From Mariprofundaceae bacterium (lineage in GTDB: Bacteria; Pseudomonadota; Zetaproteobacteria; Mariprofundales; Mariprofundaceae), in contig JALUXN010000131.1 in assembly GCA_027018975.1 (NCBI GenBank), positions 1-10,759 on the forward strand: 10,759 bases of DNA, given 5' to 3'. Position 1 is the first letter of the stretch. Each line of letters opens with the position of its first letter. The notes below the pieces were generated by a model. That model ran no database searches. It was not told where the DNA came from and saw only the letters and a program-made list of their open reading frames with translations. Shown one piece after another: positions 1 to 6,958 of this stretch. The position numbers and the translations under genes are program-made.

Positions 1-758
1 GTTCGGTGCGCGGTCTGGAGGCGGGTGCGCCAGTGGAGTTGAATGGTATCAAGATCGGCGAGGTGAAGGCGGTGAATCTGGAGTTCGATGTCGATCGAGC
101 CGCGTTTCGGGTGCCGGTGGTGTTGGAGATCGAGCCGGAGCGGGTGACGATCAAGTCGTCTGATCGCCAGCGGACGCAGTATGAGATGCTGCAGATGTTG
201 ATCCAGCATGGACTACGGGCGCGACTGCAGAGTGGCAGTATGTTGACCGGCAAGCTCTATGTGGAGATGGGGATGTTTCCCAGATCGCCGATTCATCTGA
301 TGGGGGATAGCGGCGCCTATCCGGAGTTGCCGACCATTCCGAGCGATATGGCGTCGATCAGTGAGTCGGTCAAACATATCCTCGCCAAGCTGGATAAGGT
401 GCAGATCGGCGCGATCGGAGATGACCTCGATGCCTCGTTGAAGCAGATGCACCACACGCTGGCACAATTCTCTGCAATATTGGCTAAAATTGATCCGCAT
501 ACCGAGCCGATTGCGCAGCAGTTGCAGCAGAGCTTGACGGTCGGCCATCAGGCACTGGCGGAGTTTCAACAGACACTGCAACAGCTGCAGCCGCTGCTCG
601 ATCGTGACTCGCCGCTGCAATACCGCTTTGTGGAGATGAACCGCGAATTGTCGGCGATGGCGCGGGCGGTGCGGGCGCTGGTGGAGATGCTCGAGCAGGA
701 TCCGAATGCGCTGCTGGTGGGCAAACGCAAACGACAGGGGGCGGCTGATGGACGGTAG
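1..758 (+). CDS. MCE-domain (PqiB/MlaD-type) lipid-transport protein, 3' part
   Basis: C-terminal part of a mammalian-cell-entry (MCE) family protein; the gene starts before the window and is read in the frame beginning at base 3. The first visible residues, SVRGLEAGAPVELNGIKIGE, match the core MCE signature of PqiB/MlaD-like proteins, and LRARLQSGSMLTGKLYVEMG (nt 207-266) is the usual end of the domain. After about 110 residues comes a Q/L-rich helical, probably coiled-coil stretch (about nt 350-600). The tail SPLQYRFVEMNRELSAMARA followed by LVEMLEQDPNALLVGK is typical of this family. Such proteins are anchored in the inner membrane and form hexameric rings or tubes that carry lipids across the periplasm; the anchor and any earlier MCE domains would lie upstream. 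The gene overlaps the PqiC-like gene by 11 nt, the normal order for these systems. Whether the partners upstream are PqiA-like or MlaE/MlaF-like cannot be seen. Family assignment is firm; the substrate is unknown. Confidence 0.9.
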   Translation, partial: SVRGLEAGAPVELNGIKIGEVKAVNLEFDVDRAAFRVPVVLEIEPERVTIKSSDRQRTQYEMLQMLIQHGLRARLQSGSMLTGKLYVEMGMFPRSPIHLMGDSGAYPELPTIPSDMASISESVKHILAKLDKVQIGAIGDDLDASLKQMHHTLAQFSAILAKIDPHTEPIAQQLQQSLTVGHQALAEFQQTLQQLQPLLDRDSPLQYRFVEMNRELSAMARAVRALVEMLEQDPNALLVGKRKRQGAADGR

Positions 759-1395
759 ATTGCAGCGGTGCAGAGGTGGGTGGCGTTGGATGGTGGTTGC
801 GCTGTTACTGGTCGGTGGTTGTAGCAGTGCGCAGACCCGCTACTACTTGTTGAGCGCCATGCCGCACCCGGAGCCGGCACAGCGCGCAGTGTCACAGGCC
901 TCACCCATGCACCTTGAAATCGCCGCCATCCAGCTGCCACCCTATCTGGATCGTCAGCAGTTGGTCACGCGGGAGCGTGACCACCAGATCGCTATTGCGC
1001 ATACGGATCTCTGGGGCGGCCATCTGCGCCGCAATATTGCCCGTGTCATGGCTGAGAATCTGGCGCAGCTGAGCGGTTGGCAGGTGTCGATCGCACCGCA
1101 TGCTGCGGGCAGTCGTATTGATGTGCAGTTGCAGCTGGAGATCCAGAGCTTTGAACGGCAGAGCGATGGTCGGGTGCGGCTACATGGATCGTGGCAACTG
1201 GTTGATGTGCGCCGGAATGCAGTGCGAAAACCTGCGATGGATAGGGTTCACAGCGGTGAACGACACGATGTTGATCTGTATAGCGGGGAGGTTCGCGATG
1301 CGGCGGGGCAGGTGGCGGCGATGAGCGCGCTGCTGGCCACATTGAGTCATCGTATTGCCTCGGCATTGCCGGCCATGCGGAGTGCGCAGCCGTGA
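748..1395 (+). CDS. PqiC-like ABC-transport auxiliary lipoprotein
   Basis: A 215-residue predicted lipoprotein of the PqiC / ABC-type transport auxiliary family (DUF330 type). The N terminus has Arg residues, a hydrophobic core (VVALLLVGG) and a lipobox ending at Cys25 (LVGGC), so it should be lipidated and held in the envelope. Just after it, TRYYLLS is the typical first strand of PqiC-like proteins. In PqiABC-type systems this lipoprotein sits in the outer membrane and docks to the MCE protein. The ATG at 748 was chosen over the in-frame ATG at 706 because it puts a normal signal sequence at the N terminus and has an AGGGGG ribosome site about 6 nt upstream. It overlaps the MCE gene by 11 nt, and its TGA overlaps the GTG of the next gene. 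Sequence identity within this family is low, so the call rests on lipobox, opening motif, size and position. Confidence 0.85.
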   Translation: MDGRLQRCRGGWRWMVVALLLVGGCSSAQTRYYLLSAMPHPEPAQRAVSQASPMHLEIAAIQLPPYLDRQQLVTRERDHQIAIAHTDLWGGHLRRNIARVMAENLAQLSGWQVSIAPHAAGSRIDVQLQLEIQSFERQSDGRVRLHGSWQLVDVRRNAVRKPAMDRVHSGERHDVDLYSGEVRDAAGQVAAMSALLATLSHRIASALPAMRSAQP

Positions 1396-2291
1396 ACTAT
1401 GCGCTGCCTCTGTTGCTGCTTGGCGGCGCTATCGGTGTCGGCAGCGGTGTGCGGGCGGCGGAAGTGGTTGACGATTCGCTGGCGCGTGGTGCCGCATTGA
1501 TGCAGCAGGTGGAGCAGGCGCAGCAGCAGTATCCTTACATCTACACCGAGCAGACGATGATTCTCACCGATGCGGCGGGACATCGCGATGTGCGCCAGCT
1601 GCGCCATTACTACCGCGTGGATACAGCGGGTCACAGTCGCTCGCTGCTGATTTTTGATGCGCCAAAGGCGGTGCGCGGCACAGCGTTGCTGGCCATCGAC
1701 GGGGTGGGGATGGGGCAGTACATTGGCCTCTATCTGCCGGCGCTGCGGCGGATCACACGGCTGAATCGTGATCATAGTCGCAGCAGCTATTTCCTCGGCA
1801 GTGATTTCAGTGCCGATGATCTGTTGCCCGAGCGGGTGGGGGATTATCGCTACCGGCGGCAGCCGGATATGCGTATCGGCTCGCGTCTCTACGCGGTGGT
1901 CGATGCGCGGCCGAAATCGCTGGCTGTGGAGCAAGCTACCGGCAATAGTCGGCGGCGTCTGTTTGTTCACCTCACTGGCCACTACATTGTGCGTATCGAT
2001 TTTTTTGATCGCCACGGGTTGCTCTATAAACGCGAAACGCGCCACGATTTTCACCGCTTTAACAGTACCATGTGGCGCAGCAATATGCTCTATATGCGTA
2101 ATTTCCGCGAACAACACGCTACGCTGATCAAGGTGCAGCGGCGCATTTTTTCGCGCGATTATGTGCCGGCGGAGATGTTTACTCCGGCATGGCTGGGGGA
2201 GCACTTGCGCTTCGGCCATGTCGAGCCGGTGCATCAATCGGCTGACAGTGCCTCGGAGCCATCGGCTCAGGTTGCGGCAGGGGGGAGCTAG
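1392..2291 (+). CDS. secreted LolA-like (outer membrane lipoprotein-sorting type) protein
   Basis: A 299-residue exported protein resembling the LolA-like family usually annotated 'outer membrane lipoprotein-sorting protein'. The typical features are RSLLIFDAPKAVRGTALLAI in the first half, YIGLYLPALRRITR, and the SSYFLGSDFSADDL block, then a beta-rich second half (IVRIDFFDRHGLLYKRET). Members with this layout are commonly encoded beside MMPL/RND transporters and probably bind a lipid or acyl group in the periplasm; the ligand is not known. The hydrophobic N terminus (residues 4-19) ends in an A-x-A-like site near Ala22/Ala23 and has no Cys, so it should be soluble. The GTG at 1392 overlaps the previous stop as GTGA, with GGAG about 9 nt upstream; no in-frame ATG lies nearby. 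The stretch before the hydrophobic core (Met-Asn-Tyr) lacks a positive charge, which is unusual for a Sec signal. It ends 2 nt before the RND gene, its likely partner. Confidence 0.8.
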   Translation: MNYALPLLLLGGAIGVGSGVRAAEVVDDSLARGAALMQQVEQAQQQYPYIYTEQTMILTDAAGHRDVRQLRHYYRVDTAGHSRSLLIFDAPKAVRGTALLAIDGVGMGQYIGLYLPALRRITRLNRDHSRSSYFLGSDFSADDLLPERVGDYRYRRQPDMRIGSRLYAVVDARPKSLAVEQATGNSRRRLFVHLTGHYIVRIDFFDRHGLLYKRETRHDFHRFNSTMWRSNMLYMRNFREQHATLIKVQRRIFSRDYVPAEMFTPAWLGEHLRFGHVEPVHQSADSASEPSAQVAAGGS

Positions 2292-2293
2292 CG

Positions 2294-5062
2294 ATGTTTC
2301 AGCGGATTTTGAATTGCATGGTGCTGGTGGGTATTCGCCATCCTTATCGCGTTGGCTTGTTGCTGCTTGCGATCACTCTGTTCAGTGCAGTGGGCATGCA
2401 GCAGCTGCGCATCGATACCAGCTTCGACAACCTGATTGCCGGCAGCGACAGTGAGCGGGCGGCCTATGAACAGGCCAAGCAGACCTTCGGTTCGGATCAT
2501 CGTACTATCGTCTATGTGCGCGATGCCAAGCTCTGGCAGCCCGCCAAGCTGGCGCAGTTGGAGTCGTTGCATCATGCCTTGGCGGGCTTGGATGTTGTGT
2601 CGCGGGTGGATGACTTGTTCACGCTGCAGAGCGTGCGCGAGCGTGACGGCTCGATGGTCACACGGTTATTGATGCCGGAGGCACCCAAAGAGCAGGAAGA
2701 GGCTGATGCAATACGTGAAGATGCATTATCCAATCCATTGATTCAGAAAAACTTTATTTCTGATGATGGCCAGGCGGTGGCGATTGTTCTGACGCTCTCC
2801 AACAAGCATGAAATCGCCGATTTCAATCAGCACGCCTACCGCGCATTGCAGCAGGTGTTATCCGCCTATCAAGGCCGGTTCGGGCAGCTGTTTCAGCTGG
2901 GGGCGCCGCGGATTCATGCCGAGATGAATCGTCTGCTGCTGCATGACATGGTGTTGCTCGGGCCATTGTCGGTGCTGGTGTTGTTGATCACGATGTTGCT
3001 CTTTTTGCGTCACTGGATGGCGGCGCTGCTGCCGCTATTGACCTCTTTGCTGGCGCTGGTCTGGGCATTCGGGCTGATGGGGTGGTTGGGGATTCCGATC
3101 AATATCCTTACCGCGATGCTCCCCTCATTGATAGTGGTGATCGGCTCGACCGAAGATACCCATCTGATCGCCAACTATTTCCACGCCATTGATGAGTGCG
3201 GTGGCGATCGCGAGGCGGCCGCGACGTTGACCATGCGCTTGATGGGCTTGCCGCTGCTGCTGACCATCCTGACCACCGCGTTCGGCTTTGCCAGTAACAT
3301 GTTCAGCGCTCTGGGGCTGATTCAGGATTTTGCTGTTGCGGCCACCATTGCGATCTTGGCCAACGGGGTGATCACAGTGGTGCTGGTGCCGATGCTGTTG
3401 CGCTATTGCGGGGCGCACTGCTCGCCGCTCAAGAGCCGGGCTTGGCAACAGAGCGTCACGGCGCGCTGTGTGCAGCGTCTGTCGCAGCTTAGCCATCGTC
3501 AGCAGAACGGGCTGCTCCTGCTTACTTTTCTGGTCAGCCTCATCTTTGTCTATCAGGCGGCAAAACTGCATGTGAGCAATGATCCGCTCTCCTATTTTCA
3601 TGACGATATGCCGTTGATTCAGGATGCGCACACGCTGCACCGCGATCTGGCCGGTATGAAGGTCTTTTTTATCACCCTAGAGATGGATGACGAAGATGCC
3701 TTCAAACAGCCGCGTAATCTGCGCAAACTGGTGGCGATTCAGGATTTTCTCCGCAAACAGGGGGTGTATGACAACAGCATCTCACTGGCCGACTTTGTGG
3801 AGCTGCTCAATCAGGAGTTTCATCACGGCAGTCCCAGCTATCATGAGTTGCCGCGTCAGCGCGAGACGGTGGCGCAGTATCTATTACTGCTGCATCGCAG
3901 TGTTGTGTCGAGTTATGTGAGTCACGATTATCGCCGTGCCAATATCGTTGTGCGCCACAATATCAGCGATTCGGCACTGCTCAACCGCAACATCCGGGAG
4001 CTGAAAACGGCGGTGCAGGATATTGCCGGCAGCCGCGCGCGGGTCGCGGTGACAGGTGAAAACCTGATGATCAATGCGGCCACGGACAATCTGATGGTGG
4101 CGCAGGTGAAATCGCTGTTGGTGCTGGTGGTGGTGATCTTTTTGTTGATGTCGCTGCTCTTCACCTCTTTCAAGGGGGGATTGGTCTCCTTGTTGCCGAC
4201 GCTGTTGCCGATTGTGATGATGTTCGGGCTGATGGGGTGGTGCGGTATTGCGCTTAATCCCGGTACGGCGATGGTGGCGGTGATTGCCATCGGTATCGCC
4301 ATCGATGGCTCGATTCATCTCTTCAGCCGCTACAATGATTGCAGCCGGCAGTGTGGTGACGCACCCACCGCTGTGCGTGAAACGGTGCGTCAGGAGGCGA
4401 TGCCGATGATCACCACGGCGATTGCGCTGGCGCTTGGTTTCGCCATTCTGCTCTTTTCTGACTTCGCGCTGATCGCCCAGTTTGGCGCCCTGTCGGCAGC
4501 GACCATGCTGTTTGCGTTATATGCCAATCTGCTGGTTACACCGATGGTGATGGCGCGGGTGCGGTTGGTCGGCTTGTATCAGATTCTGAGTATGACGCTG
4601 ACCCGCGATGCGGTGAAAAACAGTCTGTTGTTCAATGGAATGAGCGATTATCAAGTGCGCAAGGCGATTCTTATTTCCGAAGCGCGCAGTTATGACGCCG
4701 GTGAATTGCTGGTTGAGCAGGGCAGTGTCGGGCGTAAGATGTTTCTGATTCTCTCGGGTGAGGTGGAGGTGGTGCGGCGCGTGCATGGCGAGCAAAAGCA
4801 TCTGGTGAATTTGGCACCCGGTGAAGTCTTTGGCGAGATTGGTTACGTGCGCGAGGTTAAGCGGTCTGCCGATATTCGTGCGCTGACGCCGGTGGAGGTG
4901 ATCTGCTTCGATCGTCAGCGGATGCGCGCCGATTTGAAGTTTTTCCCGCACATTGTGGCGAAGCTCAATTTCAATATCAGCCTGATCCTCGGTGCCCATC
5001 TGGAAGAGATTCAGACACGTCTGGAGGGGCAGTTGAGCGAGCGGGAAGCAGGTGGTTCGTAA
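2294..5062 (+). CDS. MMPL/RND-family transporter with C-terminal cyclic-nucleotide-binding domain
   Basis: A 922-residue inner-membrane transporter of the MMPL/SSD-like branch of RND. It has two repeats, each with one TM helix, a large periplasmic loop and a five-helix bundle: TM about 19-35, loop to 215, TMs 218-369; then TM 404-421, loop to 603, TMs 605-748. The duplication is visible: FGLMGWLGIPIN (259-270) and FGLMGWCGIALN (644-655). Membrane acidic residues sit where proton-relay residues are expected (STEDTH, 285-290; IAIDGSIHLFSRY, 668-680, Asp671). Residues about 776-900 form a cyclic-nucleotide-binding fold: PGEVFGEIGYVREVKRSADI (842-861) matches the phosphate-binding cassette of E. 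coli CRP, with Glu848, Arg857 and Ser858 aligning with CRP Glu72, Arg82 and Ser83. Export of a lipid-like molecule with the LolA-like neighbour, under cAMP or cGMP control, is inference. The ATG has GGGGGAG 6 nt upstream. The stop overlaps rlmE by one base. Confidence 0.9.
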   Translation: MFQRILNCMVLVGIRHPYRVGLLLLAITLFSAVGMQQLRIDTSFDNLIAGSDSERAAYEQAKQTFGSDHRTIVYVRDAKLWQPAKLAQLESLHHALAGLDVVSRVDDLFTLQSVRERDGSMVTRLLMPEAPKEQEEADAIREDALSNPLIQKNFISDDGQAVAIVLTLSNKHEIADFNQHAYRALQQVLSAYQGRFGQLFQLGAPRIHAEMNRLLLHDMVLLGPLSVLVLLITMLLFLRHWMAALLPLLTSLLALVWAFGLMGWLGIPINILTAMLPSLIVVIGSTEDTHLIANYFHAIDECGGDREAAATLTMRLMGLPLLLTILTTAFGFASNMFSALGLIQDFAVAATIAILANGVITVVLVPMLLRYCGAHCSPLKSRAWQQSVTARCVQRLSQLSHRQQNGLLLLTFLVSLIFVYQAAKLHVSNDPLSYFHDDMPLIQDAHTLHRDLAGMKVFFITLEMDDEDAFKQPRNLRKLVAIQDFLRKQGVYDNSISLADFVELLNQEFHHGSPSYHELPRQRETVAQYLLLLHRSVVSSYVSHDYRRANIVVRHNISDSALLNRNIRELKTAVQDIAGSRARVAVTGENLMINAATDNLMVAQVKSLLVLVVVIFLLMSLLFTSFKGGLVSLLPTLLPIVMMFGLMGWCGIALNPGTAMVAVIAIGIAIDGSIHLFSRYNDCSRQCGDAPTAVRETVRQEAMPMITTAIALALGFAILLFSDFALIAQFGALSAATMLFALYANLLVTPMVMARVRLVGLYQILSMTLTRDAVKNSLLFNGMSDYQVRKAILISEARSYDAGELLVEQGSVGRKMFLILSGEVEVVRRVHGEQKHLVNLAPGEVFGEIGYVREVKRSADIRALTPVEVICFDRQRMRADLKFFPHIVAKLNFNISLILGAHLEEIQTRLEGQLSEREAGGS

Positions 5063-5715
5063 TGGCACAGCAATCGAAAAGCAAGGCGGCGCGAAAAACG
5101 GCAGCGTGGTATCAGCGCCATGCCAATGATCCGCACGTCAAACGGGCGCAGCGTGAGGGGAAACGTTCGCGGGCGGCATTCAAACTGACGGAGATTCTCG
5201 ATCAGCAACAGCTGCGCGTGAAGCGCGGCAGTGTAGTGATCGATCTCGGTTGTGCGCCCGGCTCGTGGAGCGTGGAGCTGGCGCAGCGTGTGGGGCGCGA
5301 GGGGCTGGTGATCGGTATCGATCTGCTGCCGCTCGACCCGATCTCAGGGGTGACGCTGATTCAGGGAGATTTCAACACGCCCGCCGGTCAGCAGCAGCTG
5401 GCCGATGCACTGCAGGGGCGGGCGGTGGATCTGGTGGTCTCTGACATGGCGCCGGAGATGAGCGGTAACAAGTTGGTCGATCAGATGCGCATGATCGGGC
5501 TGAATGAGATGACATTGGCATTTGCCGGTCAGCATCTGCGCCTCGGCGGTGATCTGTTGATGAAGACTTTTATGGGTGAGGGCTACGACCAATTTCGTCG
5601 TCAGCTCGGGGCGACGTTTCAGCGCGTGAAAAATATCAAGCCAGCCGCCAGCCGCAAAAGTTCGGCGGAGTTTTTTCTGCTGGCGCGCCATTTCAAAGGG
5701 TGTGGCGACGATTGA
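5062..5715 (+). CDS. rlmE: 23S rRNA 2'-O-methyltransferase RlmE (FtsJ/RrmJ)
   Basis: A 217-residue SAM-dependent methyltransferase that should methylate the 2'-OH of U2552 in the A-loop of 23S rRNA, a late step in 50S assembly. The N terminus has the family's basic stretch ending in RSRAAFKLTEI; the SAM motif is VIDLGCAPGSWS (59-70), followed by IDLLPLDPISGV and QGDFNTP. The catalytic K-D-K-E set is complete: Lys41, Asp128 (SDMAPEMSG), Lys168 (LLMKTFMGEGYDQF) and Glu203. Length is close to the 209 residues of E. coli RlmE. The ATG overlaps the transporter stop as TAATG and has AGGTGG 6 nt upstream, so it is probably translated by coupling. The position is odd: in enterobacteria rlmE precedes ftsH, while here it ends an envelope-transport gene run and is followed by prfB. 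Confidence 0.96.
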   Translation: MAQQSKSKAARKTAAWYQRHANDPHVKRAQREGKRSRAAFKLTEILDQQQLRVKRGSVVIDLGCAPGSWSVELAQRVGREGLVIGIDLLPLDPISGVTLIQGDFNTPAGQQQLADALQGRAVDLVVSDMAPEMSGNKLVDQMRMIGLNEMTLAFAGQHLRLGGDLLMKTFMGEGYDQFRRQLGATFQRVKNIKPAASRKSSAEFFLLARHFKGCGDD

Positions 5716-5804
5716 TTTGCCGTTTGGAGGATGTACCTTGCGCGTGACCAAGTTTCAGTATGTGACTGAATGGTGACCAAACAACAGAGCAGGAGCAGAC
5801 CAAG

Positions 5805-6933
5805 ATGAGTATCGAAGATCGTATTTCCGGATTCCGCACGCGCGCCGAGGATTTCACTGCGCGCCTCGATGCGCTGCGGAGGTCACTTTGACGTTGATGC
5901 CAAAGAGGAGGATCTGCGCGAGCTGAATGCGCGCATCGAAGATCCGACGCTGTGGGACAAGCCGGAGGCGGCACAGCACTTGATGCAGGAGCGGGCGCGC
6001 GTCGAGAAGTTGCTGAAAGATTACCAGCAGGCGGCGTCCGATCTCGATGATGCGACCACCCTCTTCGAGATGGGCGCGGAGGAGCAGGATCAGGAGTCGC
6101 AGCTGGAGGGGGTCGAGCTGCTCGATGCGGTGCAGACGCAGATCGAGGCGCTGGAGTTGGCGCAGATGCTCGGCGGCGAGACCGATATGGAGTCCGCCTT
6201 CCTCGATATCAATGCCGGCTCCGGTGGTACCGAGGCGCAGGATTGGGCGGAGATGCTGCTGCGCATGTATCTGCGCTGGGCCGAGCGCAAGGGTTTCAAA
6301 ACTGAGCTGATGGAGTGCACCGCAGGCGAGGAGGCGGGGATCAAGTCGGCGACGGTGTCGATCAAGGGCGATTATGCCTATGGTTTTCTCAAGGCGGAGA
6401 TCGGTGTGCACCGGCTGGTGCGCAAGTCGCCATTCGATTCGGGCAACCGCCGCCACACTTCGTTCGCCTCCGTTTTTGCCTTCCCCGATATTGACCGCGA
6501 CATCGACATCGAGATCAATCCGGCCGATGTGCGGGTCGATACCTATCGCGCCTCCGGTGCCGGCGGCCAGCATGTCAACAAGACTGATTCGGCAGTGCGT
6601 ATGACCCATATCCCGACCGGGGTGGTGGTGCAGTGCCAGAATGACCGTTCACAGCACAAAAACCGCGACGCCTGCTGGAAGATGCTCAAGGCGCGCCTCT
6701 ACGAGCTGGAGATTGAGAAGCAGAAGGCCGAAAAGCAGGGCTTGGAGGAGACCAAGACCGATATTGGCTGGGGGCACCAGATCCGCTCCTATGTGCTGGA
6801 TCAGTCGCGTATCAAAGACCTGCGCACCGGCATGGAGACCGGCAATACGCAGGCGTTTCTCGATGGCGATATCGATGCCTTTATTCAAGCGCAGTTGATG
6901 GGGATCAAGCGCGGTGACAGCGAGGCGGCGTAG
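5805..6933 (+). CDS. prfB: peptide chain release factor 2 (programmed +1 frameshift)
   Basis: RF2, which ends translation at UGA and UAA. The gene is read in two frames: 28 codons from the ATG at 5805 to CTT at 5886-5888, an in-frame TGA (5889-5891), then a +1 shift that continues at GAC (5890) for 347 residues. The joined protein is 375 residues, against 365 in E. coli. RF2 hallmarks are present: the SPF stop-codon recognition tripeptide (nt 6427-6435, RKSPFDSGNRRHTSF), the catalytic GGQ (nt 6562-6570, SGAGGQHVNKT) and QCQNDRSQHKN. An AGGAG at 5791-5795 supports the ATG. Starting the gene inside the second frame would lose the normal N-terminal helix. RF2 controls its own level through the UGA in its message. 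It is not followed by lysS, a common neighbour elsewhere, but meets a convergent gene 25 bp later. Confidence 0.97.
5877..5892 (+). promoter_or_regulatory. prfB programmed +1 ribosomal frameshift signal
   Basis: The sequence CGGAGGTCACTTTGAC contains the three parts of the bacterial RF2 recoding site: an internal Shine-Dalgarno-like GGAGG, a CTT slip codon, and an in-frame TGA followed by C. The spacing of the SD element to CTT matches that in E. coli (AGGGGGTATCTTTGAC). When RF2 is scarce the ribosome pauses at UGA, slips from CUU to UUU, and makes full-length RF2. Confidence 0.96.
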
Positions 6934-6958
6934 TATATCTGTGCTGCGATAGCCGAGG

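Noticed and set aside
1347..2237. A 296-codon open frame on the - strand opposite the LolA-like gene
   Set aside because: The product is rich in His, Arg, Ile and Gln as expected from reading high-GC coding DNA backwards, with no domain or ribosome site. The + strand gene has a signal peptide, family motifs and operon overlaps.
5712..5739. Possible promoter TTGATT-16 bp-TACCTT before prfB
   Set aside because: The -10 matches consensus at only 3 of 6 bases and no better pair was found, so read-through from rlmE is equally likely.
6934..6958. Bidirectional terminator between convergent prfB and the phosphohexomutase gene
   Set aside because: The 25-bp gap has no stem-loop with a T run on either strand.
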